Shown: positions 25,007 to 34,211 of the stretch, piece by piece
Position numbering within the stretch: position 1 is the stretch's first letter
Layout: every line of letters begins with the position of its first letter
Source of the DNA: an uncultured Bacteroidales bacterium
Lineage (GTDB): Bacteria; Bacteroidota; Bacteroidia; Bacteroidales; Paludibacteraceae
Assembly (NCBI GenBank): GCA_946626605.1
Contig: CAMOUL010000002.1
Coordinates: forward strand, 1 to 64,000
DNA length: 64,000 bases
Direction: 5' to 3'
Program-made: the position numbers and the translations under genes
Notes under the pieces: model-generated
Databases searched by the model: none
What the model was told of the DNA's origin: nothing
The model's input: the letters and a program-made list of their open reading frames with translations, nothing else

Positions 25007-26235
25007 AGTATTGCTGTTTTTAGTAATTTCTCTTGTAATTGCCCGCCGGAGACGCCGAGTTTGCGAGCAGTAAGGTCTTTCAACTTTCCGATACTCTTGG
25101 GCGAGCAGTTGAGCATTTCGGCTATCTCCTTATGGCTCAAACCGATGAGAACCAAGATACACATGCGGATATCTTGTTCGTTCAGGTCCATATCCTGCAG
25201 TTTAGCAGCCAAGTTAAAAAAGCGTTTGTTAATCTCCCGGCGTAGCGCCTCAAAATCGTTCCAAACCAATTCCTGACGGATGTCTTCACATTCCAGTAGA
25301 AGCTGTTTGTTTGCGTTCAGTTCTTGGATGCGCGCTTGCTCAAACTTCGCTTTTTCGGCATGCAGCAGGTATTGCTGATACGCAATATAAATAAGCCAGA
25401 TCAAGAGTGCTAAACCGCTTACAATTAAAAGGATAAACCAAATGGAAAGGCTTTGTTTTTGAGGATGGAGATCCTGTTGGAGAAGATGAACGGCGAGTGC
25501 CAGTTGTCCGTGCCGTTCTTTGATTTGTTTTTGTACATCCGCGCGCTCGGAAGACCATTTCAGCAAAGTGTCTTTTTGTGCCGAGAGGTCATTATGCGTG
25601 AGTATATAATAGAGATCATCCAGATAGAATGGATTTGTCATTCGCGGCAACAGTAGCTTGGCATAGAAAGTAGCCGAATCATCCATCTGCAGGAAGGAAA
25701 AAGCCTGTGCCCGCAGCATCAACAAGTAGTCCGATTCAAGCGAAGAGGCGGTATAATAAAGCACGGAATCGTATTCTTGCTTAAAGAAGCAAGCCGCGGC
25801 TTTGGTCTCGATGACTTTTTCAGTCAGCGGCAAATAGGGATAACACGTTATTGCGGAATCGACTAATGACAAGGCGTGTTGTTTATGCTTCATGGCGGCT
25901 TGTTCCCACGCCATGTTATTTAAGGCGTACGCATAAGCGAGCGAGTCGTACGATTTAGCAAAGTGCTGTGCGCTTATTTGGTACACCTCAAAAGCCGTAT
26001 GATGGTCGTCCGCCTGGCGGCACATATTCGCCATATTCGAATAGACGCGTCCGAGGAGCGCATCGTTCTCTGTTTGGCAATGTGTCGCGCGGATGAATGC
26101 ACGCATAGCTGCCACTTGTTCTCCTTTCTCGCGCAACGCCTTCCCTTTTTCATAAAAGGAACGTGCGTCCTCCGCGCGCCCATATAGCGGGGCGAGGAGC
26201 ATCAGAAAGATCATAATTTTACAAGTTGCTTTCAT
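25003..26235 (-). CDS. membrane-bound TPR and helix-turn-helix regulator
   Basis: 410 residues. Signal or anchor at the N-terminus (MIFLMLLAPLYGRA), about six TPR-like helical pairs (residues 25-255, for example FYEKGKALREKGEQVAAMRAF), a membrane helix IWFILLIVSGLALLIWLIYIAY (about 272-293), a coiled coil, then a C-terminal LuxR-like DNA-binding domain: DLNEQDIRMCILVLIGLSH, KEIAEMLNCSPKSIGKLK. A periplasmic sensor joined to a cytosolic DNA-binding head is a known Bacteroidales design. Translationally coupled (ATGA) to the secreted protein downstream. Ligand unknown. Confidence 0.8.
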   Translation of the reverse strand: MKATCKIMIFLMLLAPLYGRAEDARSFYEKGKALREKGEQVAAMRAFIRATHCQTENDALLGRVYSNMANMCRQADDHHTAFEVYQISAQHFAKSYDSLAYAYALNNMAWEQAAMKHKQHALSLVDSAITCYPYLPLTEKVIETKAAACFFKQEYDSVLYYTASSLESDYLLMLRAQAFSFLQMDDSATFYAKLLLPRMTNPFYLDDLYYILTHNDLSAQKDTLLKWSSERADVQKQIKERHGQLALAVHLLQQDLHPQKQSLSIWFILLIVSGLALLIWLIYIAYQQYLLHAEKAKFEQARIQELNANKQLLLECEDIRQELVWNDFEALRREINKRFFNLAAKLQDMDLNEQDIRMCILVLIGLSHKEIAEMLNCSPKSIGKLKDLTARKLGVSGGQLQEKLLKTAIL

Positions 26236-26257
26236 CGCACAATTTCATTTGACGGTG

Positions 26258-26289
26258 CAAAAGTACTGCTTTTTCCGCATATACGCAAG
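26258..26289 (-). promoter_or_regulatory. promoter of the regulator-cargo pair
   Basis: Reverse strand CTTG (26289-26286), 20 bases, TACTTTTG (26265-26258); transcript start about 15 bases before the ATG at 26235. Confidence 0.65.
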
Positions 26290-26380
26290 AAAACACCTTT
26301 GAAAAGAACAAAATGTAAAACGCTACATATCAGTAATTTACTGATTTATCTATTTGAAAAGCGACTTTTCGGGTGATTTT

Positions 26381-27178
26381 TTAGTGAAAAAGCTTCTTCA
26401 AAAAGCGGCAAATATAGTCCTGCCAGTTGTCCCAGGTGTGGCCTCCGGCGGATTCGTAATAGGTGTATTCGAGGTGGTTGGCTTCCAACCAACGGCGGTA
26501 TTCTGCTACGTATTCATAGAGAAAATCCTCCTTTCCGATACCGATCCAATAGAGCGGTTCGTCCGCCAGGAGAGTGCGCACTTCGTTTTCCCAATTGTCA
26601 TATACCAAATGACTTGCCGTCGGACGGATAGCCGGCGAGAAAAGGCCTATATACGCGAACTCGCCATGCAGGAAATGCGAAATATGCATCGTGTGGAAAC
26701 CGCCCATCGAGAGGCCTGCTATCGCCCGTAAAGAAGGGTCTTGGCTGATGCTGTATTTGGCTTCCGACTCCGCCATGAATTCCGCAAAATGACTCTCCCA
26801 CTCTCCTGACATCGCATTAGCCCGCTCTTCGTCTGCGGTGGGGCGATGCGGACAGTTATCGGGCATGATGACCACCATCTCTTTTACTTCGCCGGATTGC
26901 AGCAAGGAATCCATGATTTCCACCAGCCGTCCTTGCGTCGTCCAGTCATCCTCGATGCCGTACATGCCGTGCTGGAGATAGAGGACGGGATATTCCGGCA
27001 ACCGGTGGCCGGCTGATAACTCGTAGCTTGCCGGCAGATAGACGCAGCAAGGCGTACCTTGGATGGTGTCGCGAATGACCGTTCCTGCGCGCAGAGGTTT
27101 GTTACTCTTCGGACTACATCCGGCAATCATTCCTGCGCATAGTATAGTCGCAGTGAAAAAGACAAAGATTCTATTCAT
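26381..27178 (-). CDS. esterase-family lipoprotein (alpha/beta hydrolase, feruloyl-esterase-like)
   Basis: 265 residues from the ATG at 27178, which gives a proper lipoprotein signal ending AGMIAGC (C21); the longer frame to 27256 runs through the promoter. The esterase D/antigen 85-like family is shown by YPVLYLQHGMYGIEDDW, MPDNCPHR, the nucleophile elbow GLSMGG (S157) and GGHTWDNW (H247). Such enzymes cut acetyl, feruloyl or similar esters from plant or bacterial polymers. Paralogous to the esterase at 28582. Likely outer-membrane anchored. Confidence 0.85.
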   Translation of the reverse strand: MNRIFVFFTATILCAGMIAGCSPKSNKPLRAGTVIRDTIQGTPCCVYLPASYELSAGHRLPEYPVLYLQHGMYGIEDDWTTQGRLVEIMDSLLQSGEVKEMVVIMPDNCPHRPTADEERANAMSGEWESHFAEFMAESEAKYSISQDPSLRAIAGLSMGGFHTMHISHFLHGEFAYIGLFSPAIRPTASHLVYDNWENEVRTLLADEPLYWIGIGKEDFLYEYVAEYRRWLEANHLEYTYYESAGGHTWDNWQDYICRFLKKLFH

Positions 27179-27195
27179 AGCATTCAAATTTTTGG

Positions 27196-27227
27196 CAAAG
27201 GTAATAAAAATAATTGATGTGAGCAAA
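27196..27227 (-). promoter_or_regulatory. promoter of the esterase lipoprotein
   Basis: Reverse strand TTTG (27227-27224), 20 bases, TACCTTTG (27203-27196). Start about 12 bases before the ATG at 27178. Confidence 0.7.
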
Positions 27228-27349
27228 TTTTTCCCCAAAATCGTGCATAAATACACTGTTTTTTAAATTTACTATTTTTAATATAAAATCTACTATGCGT
27301 TATATTTGACGACGAAAATTAGTATTTTATTTACGATTACTATTAAAGA

Positions 27350-27381
27350 TTTGCATAGTATCGGAAAAAGCAGTACCTTTG
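27350..27381 (+). promoter_or_regulatory. promoter of the glycosyltransferase-esterase pair
   Basis: TTTG (27350-27353), 20 bases, TACCTTTG (27374-27381). Transcript start near 27388; supports the ATG at 27414 over the in-frame codon at 27306. Confidence 0.7.
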
Positions 27382-27413
27382 CCGGCGATTTGACAAAAAA
27401 GAAAGGTCTTGGT

Positions 27414-28661
27414 ATGAAAATTCTATTGGTGGTAAACAATTATTTCTGCAAGGGAAACGGGCTGGATGAGTCTGCGCGCAGAACGGTACATGCCTTGCGC
27501 GAGGTAGGCGAGGAAGTACGCGTGTTATCCGGTCCCAACCTCGCTGACCCGGATGGGGAACACCCCGATTACGAGATGAAGAACTATGATTTTCCGATTA
27601 TCCAACCGATGTTGTCTTCCTTTGACTATCACTATGCCGATTGGCATGGGAAACAGATTGAAGAAGCGGTACGTTGGGCGGACGTGGTGCATCTGGAGGA
27701 GACGTTTTTCGTACACCACGCCGCTATGAACTGGGCAAAGAAGCTGGGGAAACCGATTACGGGCACGTATCATGTGCACCCGGAGAATATAGTAGTCAAT
27801 GCGTTGGGGTTCAACGGTGGATATCTCATCAGTAATCTGCTATACAGGTATTGGTGTCGCGTTTTCTATGATAACTACGAGTATCTGCAATGCCCGACGG
27901 AGAACGTCCGCGAGCGGTTGGTAAGGCATCATGTGAAAGCCCGTTGTTTCACGCTGTCGAACGGCGTGATTCCCGATGAATGTCTCCGTCCGCTCACTCC
28001 TCCGGCTCACTACTACGACGAAGAGCGTCCGCTGGATCTCATCTATATAGGCCGTACGGCGGTGGAGAAAGACCAACCGACACTGTACAAGGCTATCCGG
28101 CTGAGCAAGTACGCAAAGCGTATCCGGCTTCATATCGCAGGCAGAGGACCGAAGCTGGATGAGTACACGAAGATGGCGGAGCAACTGTACTCGGACGGTG
28201 TCGTAAGCTATAGACCGACGGTCGGCTTTTATAACCGTGAGGAACTGCGCGAGTTAGCTGCCAAGGCGGATTTGGCTGTGCATAGCGCGTTCATCGAGGT
28301 GGAAGGAATGAGCATCACAGAGGCAATGCAGCAAGCGGTCGTGCCCGTGATTGCTACGGCACGTTATTCAGGTACCGCAACCTATGCTTTGGACGAACGC
28401 AGTACTTTTCCGGCAAGAGACCCCAAAGCGCTGGCAGAGAAGATGGATTATTGGTTTGACCATCCGCAGGAGCGGTGGGAGACGGGATTCCGCTATGCCG
28501 AATCCATGAAGAAATATGAGATAGCCGGTTGCGCACGTGCGCTGATAGATATGTTCCGTAAAGCTGTTGAGGCAAAGAAGAATGAGACGTCTGTTAATCA
28601 TTATATTGTGCTTTCTGGCAATCCAAGCCAGACCATCCGGGAACATCGCCACTCCGCCTGA
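27414..28661 (+). CDS. GT4-family glycosyltransferase
   Basis: 415 residues. Retaining GT-B enzymes of this family move a sugar from a nucleotide or phospho-donor to a lipid or glycan acceptor at the membrane. Seen: N-terminal MKILLVVNNYFCKGNGLDESARRTV (first Rossmann loop), ADVVHLEETFF, GTYHVHPENI, then the C-terminal donor domain: LIYIGRTAVEKDQPTLYKA, HIAGRGP and the E-x7-E-like SAFIEVEGMSITEAMQQ. The acceptor is unknown. The last 80 bases overlap the esterase gene in another frame, an unusually long overlap; the residues past about 385 have no family character. Confidence 0.85.
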   Translation: MKILLVVNNYFCKGNGLDESARRTVHALREVGEEVRVLSGPNLADPDGEHPDYEMKNYDFPIIQPMLSSFDYHYADWHGKQIEEAVRWADVVHLEETFFVHHAAMNWAKKLGKPITGTYHVHPENIVVNALGFNGGYLISNLLYRYWCRVFYDNYEYLQCPTENVRERLVRHHVKARCFTLSNGVIPDECLRPLTPPAHYYDEERPLDLIYIGRTAVEKDQPTLYKAIRLSKYAKRIRLHIAGRGPKLDEYTKMAEQLYSDGVVSYRPTVGFYNREELRELAAKADLAVHSAFIEVEGMSITEAMQQAVVPVIATARYSGTATYALDERSTFPARDPKALAEKMDYWFDHPQERWETGFRYAESMKKYEIAGCARALIDMFRKAVEAKKNETSVNHYIVLSGNPSQTIREHRHSA

Positions 28662-29349
28662 GGTCGTTCACTCGTATTGGTACTGCCGTCATGAGAAGAC
28701 TTTCAGACGGGTGGATATATACGTACCGGAAGCTGCGGATGAACCGCTTCCGGTACTCTATCTTCTGCATGGCATCAACGGCTACGAGGGTTCATGGCAG
28801 GATAAAGGCGGAGCAATAGATACGCTCCGGAATATGATTGCCGACGGACGATGCAAGCCGATGATCCTGGTGATGCCCGATTGTAACAAATGGCCGTTCA
28901 AAGAGCGCCCTGTCAGTCATGGCAATCTATGGAAATGTCTGATGCACTACGGGCGTCTGAGCCGCGAGCACGAATTGGAACAATCCATCAGCGATCTGAT
29001 GGATATGATTGACACCACCTATTGCGTCTCCTCCTGCGCTGTTGCCGGGCTTAGTGACGGCGGCAGGATTGCCGCTAACGTAGCCAATCTCCGTCCGGAC
29101 AGAGTGCGGCAGGTGGGCTTGTTCTCGCCGGTACTCCATAAAGACCAATTACCGGACGACTCGACCCGGATCTATTCTGTTTATGTGGGTAAAGAGGATA
29201 TTTTTGCGCCCAGCGGCAAACGTTTTCACCGGCGGATGCAACGGGCTCATTACACGCACCGGTACATCGTCATGAAAGGTAATCATAACTGGAAAATGTG
29301 GCGGCGTTGCTTGTCGCATTTCCTGGCGCATCAGGACGAAGGCCTGTGA
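28582..29349 (+). CDS. secreted esterase-family protein
   Basis: 255 residues from the ATG at 28582, chosen because it starts a normal signal peptide (MRRLLIIILCFLAIQARPSG). The alpha/beta hydrolase core has LPVLYLLHGINGYEGSW, the elbow GLSDGG (S158) and a late MKGNHNWKMW histidine. It resembles the lipoprotein esterase at 26381 throughout and is probably a paralogue. It begins inside the 3' end of the glycosyltransferase gene (80-base overlap) and ends one base from sufS coming the other way. Confidence 0.82.
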   Translation: MRRLLIIILCFLAIQARPSGNIATPPEVVHSYWYCRHEKTFRRVDIYVPEAADEPLPVLYLLHGINGYEGSWQDKGGAIDTLRNMIADGRCKPMILVMPDCNKWPFKERPVSHGNLWKCLMHYGRLSREHELEQSISDLMDMIDTTYCVSSCAVAGLSDGGRIAANVANLRPDRVRQVGLFSPVLHKDQLPDDSTRIYSVYVGKEDIFAPSGKRFHRRMQRAHYTHRYIVMKGNHNWKMWRRCLSHFLAHQDEGL

Positions 29350-29350
29350 T

Positions 29351-30565
29351 TTACGACAAGATGACGACGGCTTTTTTCAGGGCTGCGATGAAGGCATCGA
29401 TATCCGCTTTGTCGTTATACAGGCCGAACGACACTCTCACCGTTCCCGGTACGCCTAATTCGTCAATCAGCGGCTCCGCACAATGGTGTCCTGTCCGAAC
29501 CGCTACGCCCTGCTGGTCAAGGAGCGTACCGATATCAAAGGGATGGATGAGATTTCCGCTTGCATAGACATTAAAACTGATGACTCCGGCTTTGGGCTGT
29601 CCGGCGGCATAGATATGCACTCCCTTGATAGCGGCTAATTGCGATTCGCAGTATTCCGTCAGTTCGCGTTCATGTGCCTCAATCGCCTCAAAACCAATCG
29701 TTTGCATGTATTCTAGCGCCTTGTTTAAGGCGTACGAACCCACGAAATTCGGGGTCCCGGCTTCGAACTTATAGGGCAACTCATTATAGGTAGTACCGCT
29801 CCATCGCACATGGTTGATCATCTCTCCCCCACCTTCGTGAGGCGTCAGTTTCTCCAGCCATTCCCGCTTGCCGTAGAGTACACCTATACCCGTCGGGCCG
29901 TACATCTTATGCCCGGAGAAGGCCAGAAAATCGCAGTCAAGCGCTTGTACGTTTACCGGCATGTGGGGCACACTCTGCGCTCCGTCGATACAGACGGGAA
30001 TACCTCTCTCATGCGCCAGACGGATGATGTCCTCAACGGGATTGATGATGCCCAACACATTGCTCACATGCGCCACGGAGACCAGTTTTGTCTTTTCGTT
30101 CAGAAGCCCCTTAAAAGCCTCCATATCAAGCGTCAGGTCTTTTCGTAGAGGTATATGCCGAAGTACCGCTTTCTTGCGCTCGCAGAGCATTTGCCAGGGG
30201 ACAATATTCGAGTGATGTTCCACGGCGGAGACGAGGATCTCGTCGCCTTCCTGAATAAATGTCTCCCCGAACGAGAAGGCAAGGGCATTGAGGCTGTCCG
30301 TCGTGCCTTTGGTGAAGATGATCTCGTCCGAAGACTTGGCGCCTATGAAGGTAGCCACCGCCTGACGCGCCTCTTCGTGGTGTTTCGTAGCCACCTGGCT
30401 CAGATGATGCACACCCCGGTGGATATTACTGTTCCAATGGGTGTAAGCTTCTGTAATAGCGTCGATTACCGCCTGTGGCTTCTGGCTCGTCGCCGCATTA
30501 TCGAGGTACACCAACGGCCGTTGGTGTACCATCTCTTTCAGTATAGGAAAATCTGCTTTATTCAT
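29351..30565 (-). CDS. sufS: cysteine desulfurase of the SUF type
   Basis: 404 residues. PLP enzyme that takes sulfur from cysteine for Fe-S cluster assembly. The PLP lysine is K220 (FSGHKMYGP), the active-site cysteine C362 (RTGHHCAEP); the N-terminal YLDNAATSQKP and SNIHRGVHHLS are typical of the SufS/CsdA group. SufBCDE partners are not adjacent. It follows the aldehyde dehydrogenase at 6 bases, so the two probably share a transcript. Confidence 0.93.
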   Translation of the reverse strand: MNKADFPILKEMVHQRPLVYLDNAATSQKPQAVIDAITEAYTHWNSNIHRGVHHLSQVATKHHEEARQAVATFIGAKSSDEIIFTKGTTDSLNALAFSFGETFIQEGDEILVSAVEHHSNIVPWQMLCERKKAVLRHIPLRKDLTLDMEAFKGLLNEKTKLVSVAHVSNVLGIINPVEDIIRLAHERGIPVCIDGAQSVPHMPVNVQALDCDFLAFSGHKMYGPTGIGVLYGKREWLEKLTPHEGGGEMINHVRWSGTTYNELPYKFEAGTPNFVGSYALNKALEYMQTIGFEAIEAHERELTEYCESQLAAIKGVHIYAAGQPKAGVISFNVYASGNLIHPFDIGTLLDQQGVAVRTGHHCAEPLIDELGVPGTVRVSFGLYNDKADIDAFIAALKKAVVILS

Positions 30566-30571
30566 AGATTA

Positions 30572-31987
30572 TTATTTTTCAAAAATCTTCAGCAATGCCA
30601 TTTTCTTCTTGCCTGCTTCGCCGGAATACGGATGTTCGCGGAGCGGAAGGTTGAAATACGTGCTGCCTTTGAGAACGGTCTGCGGGTGCGTGAACTCGCG
30701 GAATCCCCACTCTCCGTGGTAAGCCCCCATGCCGGAGTGGCCTGTACCGTTGAAGGGAACGCCTTTGACCATCATGTGGATGCACACTTCGTTGATACAT
30801 CCGCCGCCGAACTGACGGGTCTGCATCACCCGGTCCGCCCATCGTATGTTCTTCGTGAACAGATACATTGCTAACGGGTGTTCCCGGTCTGCGATAACGT
30901 CCATCAGATCATCCGCTTCCGCATCCTTGTAGGGCACGATTGGAAGCAGCGGACAGAAGAGTTCGTGCTGCACGACAGGCTCGTTGATATCCACGGGGTA
31001 AATGATCGTCGGCGCATATTTGCGCGTCTCTTTCACCCCCACTCCTCCGAAAACGATACGTTCGCGGTATTCGTCCGCCAATCCGGCACATTTGTCATAT
31101 GCCGCATCGGTAATGAGTTTCGGGTATTCGGGATTCGTTTCTGCGTGTTCGCCGATTTGTTTCACAAAGGCTTTTTTGAGTTCCTCCATGAACGGTTCCG
31201 CCACTTCTTCCGCCACGGCTATCTGGTTGATATTGATGCAGATCTGTCCGGCGTTGGTCAGTTTGATGAAGGCGATCTTCCGCGCCGCATCCTTCAGGTC
31301 GGCGTCAGCCCGCACGACACACCAGTTACCCGTTTCGCCGCCTAACTCCAGCGCTACGGGCGTCAGGTTTTTGGCAGCCTCAGCCAGCACATGTCTGCCT
31401 ACCGCCGGCGAACCGGTATAGAAGATCTTGTCAAACCGTTGCGCCAGACACATATCCGCTATGTCGTGTCCTCCGTCGATGAGCGTCACATATTCCGGAG
31501 GGAAGACCTCCGCAAAGAACTTCTTGAGCACCGCAGTACATGCCGCCGACTTGGAACTGGACTTGATGACCACCGTATTACCGCCACACATCGCTGCGGC
31601 TACCACGCCTATCGTCAGCAGAATCGGAAAATTAAACGGACTGATTACCAGCGAAACCCCATAGGGCATTTTATAAACCCGCGTGATCAGGCTCGGAAAA
31701 CACATCCATCCGCTGAAATGCAACTCCGGTCGTGCCCAACGGCGCAGACCGCTCAGCATCTCATTGATTTCCACAATGACAGGCCCTACGTCGCACAGAT
31801 ACGCTTCTACTTCGCTGCGCCCCAAATCCTCAGCCAAAGCTGCCGTGAAGTCATCCGCATGGGCAATGACGGCTGCCTTGAGTTTTTTCAGTTGCTCTAT
31901 CCTCCATTTGACAGGCAGAGTGGCGCCTGTACGGAAGAACTTACGCTGGGCGGATACAATAGCTTGGATGTCTTTTTCCGTGTACAT
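30572..31987 (-). CDS. NAD(P)-dependent aldehyde dehydrogenase
   Basis: 471 residues, length of the class 3-like (YwdH/AlkH type) aldehyde dehydrogenases that oxidise aldehydes to acids. Visible: SPFNFPILLTIGVVAAAMCGGN (coenzyme-binding region), KIFYTGSPAVG, LELGGETG (general base E214) and the catalytic cysteine C250 in NAGQIC. C-terminal FGGGCINEVCIHM and NGTGHSGMGAYHG are also family-typical. In place of the common ELGGKSP this protein has ELGGETG, a small deviation at the active-site lining. Substrate unknown. Confidence 0.9.
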   Translation of the reverse strand: MYTEKDIQAIVSAQRKFFRTGATLPVKWRIEQLKKLKAAVIAHADDFTAALAEDLGRSEVEAYLCDVGPVIVEINEMLSGLRRWARPELHFSGWMCFPSLITRVYKMPYGVSLVISPFNFPILLTIGVVAAAMCGGNTVVIKSSSKSAACTAVLKKFFAEVFPPEYVTLIDGGHDIADMCLAQRFDKIFYTGSPAVGRHVLAEAAKNLTPVALELGGETGNWCVVRADADLKDAARKIAFIKLTNAGQICININQIAVAEEVAEPFMEELKKAFVKQIGEHAETNPEYPKLITDAAYDKCAGLADEYRERIVFGGVGVKETRKYAPTIIYPVDINEPVVQHELFCPLLPIVPYKDAEADDLMDVIADREHPLAMYLFTKNIRWADRVMQTRQFGGGCINEVCIHMMVKGVPFNGTGHSGMGAYHGEWGFREFTHPQTVLKGSTYFNLPLREHPYSGEAGKKKMALLKIFEK

Positions 31988-32033
31988 ATGATTAGTTTGT
32001 TATTTGTTCCAGGATGTTTTTTATATCCATTTG

Positions 32034-33038
32034 TCATGGCTTATAAAAACTCTCCTCCAAAATCTTCTGCGCATCCCCTTCCGCCATCAGTTCCTGCAGG
32101 CTCACCTCCGGATGATGCTCCATATAACTCGCTGCAATCCGCCATCCGAGCCATATACCAAGTCTTCCCGGGGCATCCTGGGACACCTCCGAAGTGAACG
32201 GACCATCGTTCAGGTAGCCTGTCAGAATGAGGCTTTCGGTCTTAAACAGATCGCGTTTGTCCATCACCAGATGCCAGATGGCTTCTTCGTTCTTCACGCA
32301 CCAATCCCATTGGTCTTTCGTCCATCCCATGACTTCGTATCCCGGCAGTTTGTCGAAGATCTGCGCGGTCAGATACATCACTTTGCCGCGGTAGATCATC
32401 TGGTCCAAGAGCCGGCTTTTGGTGGAAGTGTAGGGTAGAGTACGGAACAGAAAAGCGCTTATCACATCCACCGGAATGCATTCTTTCCGCATGGTCTGTT
32501 TCTGGTAGTCATAGACCACACGGTTGTAGTACTCATAGTCGCTTCCGAGGTACATGTCTGCCCCGATACCGATCAGTTCGTCCCCGAAATAAATAGGAGC
32601 GTTGAAGCCCGAGATAAACAGATACAGGGTGGGGATCTCCGTCTCGGGATAAAGATAGAGAATGCGCGTAAAAGCCTGAGAAATAGCGTTTTGTATGTCG
32701 CTAATGTCTGCAAAAATCGCTTGCTCCCGTGCGTTTGTGGCTTTGAAACCATACAAGGTGTCGTTCAGGAACTCCGGCAAGGCTTGCTCCAGGTAGGCGG
32801 TGTCGGCACTCGGAATGCCTAATATATCTTCCACCCATAACGGCATAAACACCGGATACTCGTCGTATAACACCCGGATATCCTGCGCTACCGTAGCCTC
32901 ATGCACATTCATCAGGGCATTGTCAAAACGCACTATATCTATCTCTTGCGGCTTTAGGTCCTTCGGAAAATACGTCCGCCCTTTCTGACAACCCGTCAGC
33001 GCGAGTATACAAAGCAATATATAAATGATCTTTCTCAT
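32034..33038 (-). CDS. gldB: gliding motility lipoprotein GldB family
   Basis: 334 residues with a lipoprotein signal (MRKIIYILLCILALTGC). The family is recognisable from IDIVRFDNALMN, MPLWVEDILGI, TLYLFISGFNAPIYFGDELIGIGADMYLG and a late RLGIWLGWRIAASYM. GldB is needed for gliding and type IX secretion in Flavobacterium; non-motile Bacteroidales retain it. With GldH at 54495 and a cargo signal at 22571 it supports a type IX system in this organism. It is the downstream neighbour of the ABC ATPase, 29 bases apart if read leftward, with a repeat between. Confidence 0.88.
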   Translation of the reverse strand: MRKIIYILLCILALTGCQKGRTYFPKDLKPQEIDIVRFDNALMNVHEATVAQDIRVLYDEYPVFMPLWVEDILGIPSADTAYLEQALPEFLNDTLYGFKATNAREQAIFADISDIQNAISQAFTRILYLYPETEIPTLYLFISGFNAPIYFGDELIGIGADMYLGSDYEYYNRVVYDYQKQTMRKECIPVDVISAFLFRTLPYTSTKSRLLDQMIYRGKVMYLTAQIFDKLPGYEVMGWTKDQWDWCVKNEEAIWHLVMDKRDLFKTESLILTGYLNDGPFTSEVSQDAPGRLGIWLGWRIAASYMEHHPEVSLQELMAEGDAQKILEESFYKP

Positions 33039-33047
33039 AATATGTCG

Positions 33048-33079
33048 TTCCTTCCCTTTAGGGAGGGTTAGGGTAGGCT
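33048..33079. repeat. CCCTCCC-type repeat at the end of the ABC ATPase gene
   Basis: Reverse strand: CCTACCCTAACCCTCCCTAAAGGG, with the palindrome CCCTaaAGGG. Supplies the last two codons and TAA stop of the ATPase. Related to 34652-34683. Confidence 0.65.
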
Positions 33080-33724
33080 TATCACTCCGTCTTTGATTTC
33101 TATCACCCGGTCCGCTATCGCCGCTAACTCTTTGTCATGGGTCACCAGCAGGATCGTCTGACCGTATTCTTTTCTGAGTTGCAACAATAAGTCGCTCAGC
33201 TCCTTTTTATTCTTTTCGTCCAAACTTCCTGTGGGCTCATCTGCCAGGATGATATCCGGGCTCATCATCAACGCCCGCGCTGCGGCTACCCGCTGTTTCT
33301 CGCCTCCGGAGAGCTCATTGGGCTTGTGACTCATCCGGTCTCGGAGACCTAGATCAGACAGTAATTTCTCCGCACGTGCCTTGTATTCCGTCTCTTTCTC
33401 CCGGGCGATCATGGCAGGGATACACACGTTCTCCAGGGCCGTGAACTCCGGCAGCAACTGGTGGAACTGGAAGATAAAACCGATATGTTTGTTACGGAAC
33501 GCAGCCAACTTGGTATCGTTGAGCGCAAAGACATCCTCGCCCTCAATCAGCACTTGGCCGCTCGTAGGACGATCCAACGTACCGATGATCTGGAGTAGGG
33601 TAGTCTTGCCCGCTCCGGATTTGCCGATGATAGCCACAATCTCACCCTTTTCTACCTTCAGATTTACGCCCTTCAGCACTTCCAGTTCGCCGAAAGTCTT
33701 CCAAATATTTTTAACCTCTATCAT
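33068..33724 (-). CDS. ABC transporter ATP-binding protein, LolD/MacB type
   Basis: 218 residues from the ATG at 33724; a longer frame to 33829 overlaps the DUF456 gene and has no family match. All nucleotide-binding motifs are present: Walker [12 protein letters not shown] (32-42), Q-loop FIFQFHQL, signature LSGGE (138-142), Walker B IILADEP (158-164) and the switch histidine in LVTHD. The short size and sequence style place it with LolD, which powers lipoprotein release from the inner membrane; the membrane partner is not adjacent. The stop lies in a dispersed repeat. Confidence 0.88.
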   Translation of the reverse strand: MIEVKNIWKTFGELEVLKGVNLKVEKGEIVAIIGKSGAGKTTLLQIIGTLDRPTSGQVLIEGEDVFALNDTKLAAFRNKHIGFIFQFHQLLPEFTALENVCIPAMIAREKETEYKARAEKLLSDLGLRDRMSHKPNELSGGEKQRVAAARALMMSPDIILADEPTGSLDEKNKKELSDLLLQLRKEYGQTILLVTHDKELAAIADRVIEIKDGVISLP

Positions 33725-33735
33725 ATATTTCCAAT

Positions 33736-34209
33736 TTACCAGATAGCTTGTATCAACGCGCTTGCCATCAGACCGCAGCAGATGAGTTTGATGATGGTTC
33801 CAAACAGCAGGCCGATGAAGCTTCCCCAACCGGCTCTAAGTGCTTGAGCGAGCTCTTTACCACCAATTATTTCGCCTATAATGGCGCCTGCCAAGGGACC
33901 GATAATGACTCCTGCAGCCCCGAAGAAAAGTCCGGCAAAAACACCGATCGTACTGCCCCATACGCCGTATTTGGTACCGCCGAATTGTTTCGTACCCCAA
34001 GCCGGAACGACATAATCCAGGATAGTTACGAAAACCGTCACAATGCCCCAAATCAGAAGCATCTGCCAGGAGAAATCCACACGCTCCGTGGCTTGCGCGA
34101 TCCATAGTCCCGCGTACGCGACAGGTGTACCCGGCAGACCGGGCACAATACACCCGATGATGCCTACTACGATACACAGACCTGCCAAAATCAATAATAC
34201 AACCTCCAT
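33736..34209 (-). CDS. DUF456 family membrane protein
   Basis: 157 residues from the ATG at 34209 (a TTG two codons earlier is possible). Several hydrophobic glycine-rich helices: [22 protein letters not shown], then [29 protein letters not shown], and [19 protein letters not shown], a glycine-zipper-like segment. The CxVPGLPGxP motif is typical of DUF456. Function not known. It starts 2 bases after tsaE ends, within the same leftward operon. Confidence 0.87.
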   Translation of the reverse strand: MEVVLLILAGLCIVVGIIGCIVPGLPGTPVAYAGLWIAQATERVDFSWQMLLIWGIVTVFVTILDYVVPAWGTKQFGGTKYGVWGSTIGVFAGLFFGAAGVIIGPLAGAIIGEIIGGKELAQALRAGWGSFIGLLFGTIIKLICCGLMASALIQAIW

Positions 34210-34211
34210 AC

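Noticed and set aside
30155..30874. Plus-strand open frame opposite sufS and the aldehyde dehydrogenase
   Set aside because: Shadow frame of two intact genes, crossing their boundary without any family match.
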